Shown one piece after another: positions 5,272 to 6,929 of a stretch of 6,929 bases of DNA. The stretch is from Myxococcales bacterium (GTDB lineage: Bacteria; Myxococcota_A; Polyangia; Polyangiales; Houyiibacteriaceae). The DNA is taken from assembly GCA_030622585.1 (NCBI GenBank), contig JAUXFZ010000129.1, forward strand, positions 1 through 6,929, read 5' to 3'. Positions within the stretch are counted from its first letter, which is position 1. The number at the start of each line of letters is the position of its first letter. A program made the position numbers and the translations under genes. The notes under the pieces were generated by a model that searched no databases, was not told the DNA's origin, and worked only from the letters and a program-made list of their open reading frames with translations.

Positions 5272-6528
5272 TCACGCGCGAACGAGGCGCACCAGCGACT
5301 CCAAGTGGGCCGTCTGGGGAAACATGTCGAAGCCGATGAGGCGGTCGATGCGGTAGCCTTTGGCCGTCGCAAGACGGAGGTCGCGCGCTAGCGTCGCCGT
5401 GTCGCACGACACGTAGACAAGGCGCTTCGGCCCGGGGAGCACATCGCTGTCTTCGAAGAACGCCTTGGCGCCCTGCCGTGGGGGGTCGAGCACGACCACG
5501 TCGTAGCGGCCTTTGGGCGGATGGTTCGCATCGCCGACCGCGACGCGGGCTTTCAACCCCCTGCGTCGAAGATTGCGCTGACACGCCTCGACCGCGCGCG
5601 GATCTTGTTCGACCGCGATCAGCGTCTTGGCCCGCGCGGCGAGCCCGACGGTGAAGTTCCCAATCCCGCAATGGAGCTCGAGCACGCGTAATCCCGCCGG
5701 CTCGGCGAGATCGACCACCGCCTCGACGAGCCTCTCGTTCACCGCGTCGTTGGCTTGCGAAAACGCGTCCGCAGGACCCTCGAGTGGTTCGCCCTCCCCC
5801 GCTCGGATCACGACATCGGTTTCGCCCCACGTCGCGGGACGCCCCGCCTCACGGGTTCGGAGTGTCACCCCGGCGATGACGGGTCGCGTGCACAGCGCCT
5901 CACAGGCGTCGAACAGCCCTGGGGCCTGATCGTCGCTGGCATGGAGATCGACGACGACCCGCTCCGTGCCCGTGAGCTGTAGTTGAATCTCTCCCCTGCC
6001 GCGCAGAAAGGGAGCGAGGCCGTCACGCACCTCCCGCCACGCCTGTTGCAGTGGCTCCATCAGCACGCCGCACTCGTCGATGTCGATGATGCGCTTCGAA
6101 TGCAGCTGCCGGTAACCGATCGTGTCGCCATGCCAGGCAAGTCGCGCGCGACGACGGTACGCGAACTGCGCCGGCGAGCTGACCCACTCGATCGCCGTGT
6201 CCGCACCGCCCGGAAGCCCATGACAGGCGTCGCGGAGGAAACCCCGCTTGATGTCTCGCTGAAGCTCAGGACCTGCGATCATCAACGGGCAACCGCCACA
6301 GCGTACAGCGTCGGCGCAGGCCGGCTCCCGACGCTCGTCCGCTGCGCGAAGTACACGCGTGAGGCGACCCCGCGCCGCTCCCCGTTTGGACGGCGTCAGC
6401 TTCAGCTCGATCTGCTCGCCGGGCAAGGCTGCCGGCACCAGGACGATGCCGTCCGGCGTCTCGACGACCGCGTCGCCCCCACGGCCGACAGCGCGAACGT
6501 GGCCTTGCACTAAGCGCTTACCGGGCAT
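5272..6528 (-). CDS. rlmD: 23S rRNA (uracil-C5)-methyltransferase, RlmD type (TrmA/RumA family)
   Basis: This SAM-dependent enzyme makes 5-methyluridine in RNA; RlmD acts on U1939 of 23S rRNA. The 418 residues show a TRAM domain (about 1-60). They also show the iron-sulfur cluster ligands of the RlmC/RlmD type: Cys71, Cys77 and Cys80 in CADAVRCGGC, with Cys153 in DIDECG. The FSQAN motif (256-260) comes next. The SAM-binding loop is VLELHCGIGNFTVGLA (282-297), then VVLDPPRQGA (346-354). The catalytic nucleophile is Cys375 in VYVSCDTATLARD, and the general-base Glu410 lies in DMFPQTAHLESL. A TRAM domain together with the cluster favours RlmD or a dual RlmCD over TrmA; substrate position is inferred. 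ATG at 6528 overlaps the upstream TGA by one base (TGATG). No Shine-Dalgarno is obvious, so coupling is likely. It ends 54 nt before nrdR. Confidence 0.88.
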   Translation of the reverse strand: MPGKRLVQGHVRAVGRGGDAVVETPDGIVLVPAALPGEQIELKLTPSKRGAARGRLTRVLRAADERREPACADAVRCGGCPLMIAGPELQRDIKRGFLRDACHGLPGGADTAIEWVSSPAQFAYRRRARLAWHGDTIGYRQLHSKRIIDIDECGVLMEPLQQAWREVRDGLAPFLRGRGEIQLQLTGTERVVVDLHASDDQAPGLFDACEALCTRPVIAGVTLRTREAGRPATWGETDVVIRAGEGEPLEGPADAFSQANDAVNERLVEAVVDLAEPAGLRVLELHCGIGNFTVGLAARAKTLIAVEQDPRAVEACQRNLRRRGLKARVAVGDANHPPKGRYDVVVLDPPRQGAKAFFEDSDVLPGPKRLVYVSCDTATLARDLRLATAKGYRIDRLIGFDMFPQTAHLESLVRLVRA

Positions 6529-6929
6529 CAGTACTGAAAATATTGGGGGGGCAATCCCCGCTGGAACAGGAACCGGAAATCACCGTCGAGGACGGCGTGG
6601 CGTTCGTCAGCGTCTTTGTCGTCGATGAACTCTACGTTGGTGAACACCGCGACGGTTTCCTTCGTGGCGTTATGCATCCAGGGCACGTAAAGCTCCTCGA
6701 AGCGAATCGTACCGGACACGGCACCGTAGACGACCGGGAGGCGAGCCAATCCTGGACAGGTGGCATTGAGGAACAGTGTCATCTCGATGGCGGAGGCGAG
6801 GCCCCCCAGCTCGATCTCCGTGCCGAGCATGCTTTCTTTCACCATGCGTGGGTCGCGGATGAACACCGAGATGCCGTTGGTGTAGCTCTGGAGGTCGCTG
6901 CCGTGCTGCACGACGATGTCGATGATCTC
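6528..6929 (-). CDS. Unrecognised protein, C-terminal 133 residues (5' end beyond window)
   Basis: The frame is open to the window edge and stops at TGA 6530-6528, so only the C-terminal part is seen. GTG at 6911 is a possible but unneeded start, since the frame continues upstream with EIIDIV. The sequence looks beta-rich and soluble: ISVFIRDPRMVKES, GTEIELGGLASAIEMTLFLNATCPGL, PVVYGAVSGTIRFEELYVPW, ETVAVFTNVEFIDDKDADERHA, and GDFRFLFQRGLPPQYFQY at the end. It has a single Cys and no membrane segment in the visible part. The pattern of short hydrophobic strands fits a beta-sandwich domain of a secreted or lipoprotein, but I do not recognise a family and the N-terminus that could show a signal peptide is missing. 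Its stop overlaps the rlmD start (TGATG), so the two are probably co-transcribed. Confidence 0.7.
   Translation of the reverse strand, partial: EIIDIVVQHGSDLQSYTNGISVFIRDPRMVKESMLGTEIELGGLASAIEMTLFLNATCPGLARLPVVYGAVSGTIRFEELYVPWMHNATKETVAVFTNVEFIDDKDADERHAVLDGDFRFLFQRGLPPQYFQY

Noticed and set aside
4537..5391. 284-codon plus-strand frame opposite ribD and nrdR
   Set aside because: It lies over two clear minus-strand genes and shows no recognisable domain; high-GC shadow.
5231..5830. 199-codon minus-strand frame within rlmD
   Set aside because: Its composition is Arg/Gly-rich in a frame shifted from a clearly recognisable methyltransferase; a shadow.

Overview
The window is GC-rich and densely packed. 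It reads as a chromosomal segment of a Gram-negative bacterium, probably a member of the Myxococcota or another former deltaproteobacterium. That placement is an inference from three things: the nrdR-ribD-ribE-ribB(A)-ribH-nusB gene order, the Lys/Arg/Ala/Pro-rich histone H1-like tail protein, and the orphan M17 N-terminal-domain protein after nusB. It is not an identification.

Layout: positions 1-402 (+) hold the 3' part of a repetitive, extremely basic, histone H1-like protein that enters from the left edge. It converges on everything else. A short inverted repeat (398-426) that contains both stop codons separates the two transcription units. From the right edge down to 422 all genes lie on the minus strand. 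In transcription order they are: the C-terminal end of an unrecognised protein (from beyond 6929 to 6528), an RlmD-type 23S rRNA uracil-C5 methyltransferase (6528-5272), nrdR (5217-4768), ribD (4766-3663), ribE riboflavin synthase (3662-3057), a ribB with a degenerate RibA-like tail (3000-1843), ribH (1846-1340), nusB (1365-946), and a stand-alone M17 aminopeptidase N-terminal domain (949-422). The genes overlap or nearly abut (TGATG, 1-nt, 0-nt, GTGA, 26-nt and GTGA junctions). Only two gaps exist, 54 and 56 nt, so one long translationally coupled operon is likely.

Function: RibD, RibB, RibH and RibE supply almost the whole riboflavin pathway. The first committed enzyme, GTP cyclohydrolase II, is not supplied. 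The RibA-like half of the RibB fusion has lost the zinc cysteines and the GTP-binding loop, as in the RibBX variant known from Proteobacteria. A working ribA must therefore be encoded elsewhere, as must the phosphatase that acts between RibD and RibH. NrdR (ribonucleotide reductase repressor), NusB (antitermination and rRNA transcription) and the rRNA methyltransferase are housekeeping companions. I see no FMN riboswitch, mobile element, CRISPR array, tRNA or rRNA. The window is mainly a conserved housekeeping operon and I find no convincing new system. The points worth a second look are the degenerate RibA domain, the orphan M17 N-domain protein, the two-level repeat of the H1-like protein and the unidentified protein at the right edge.
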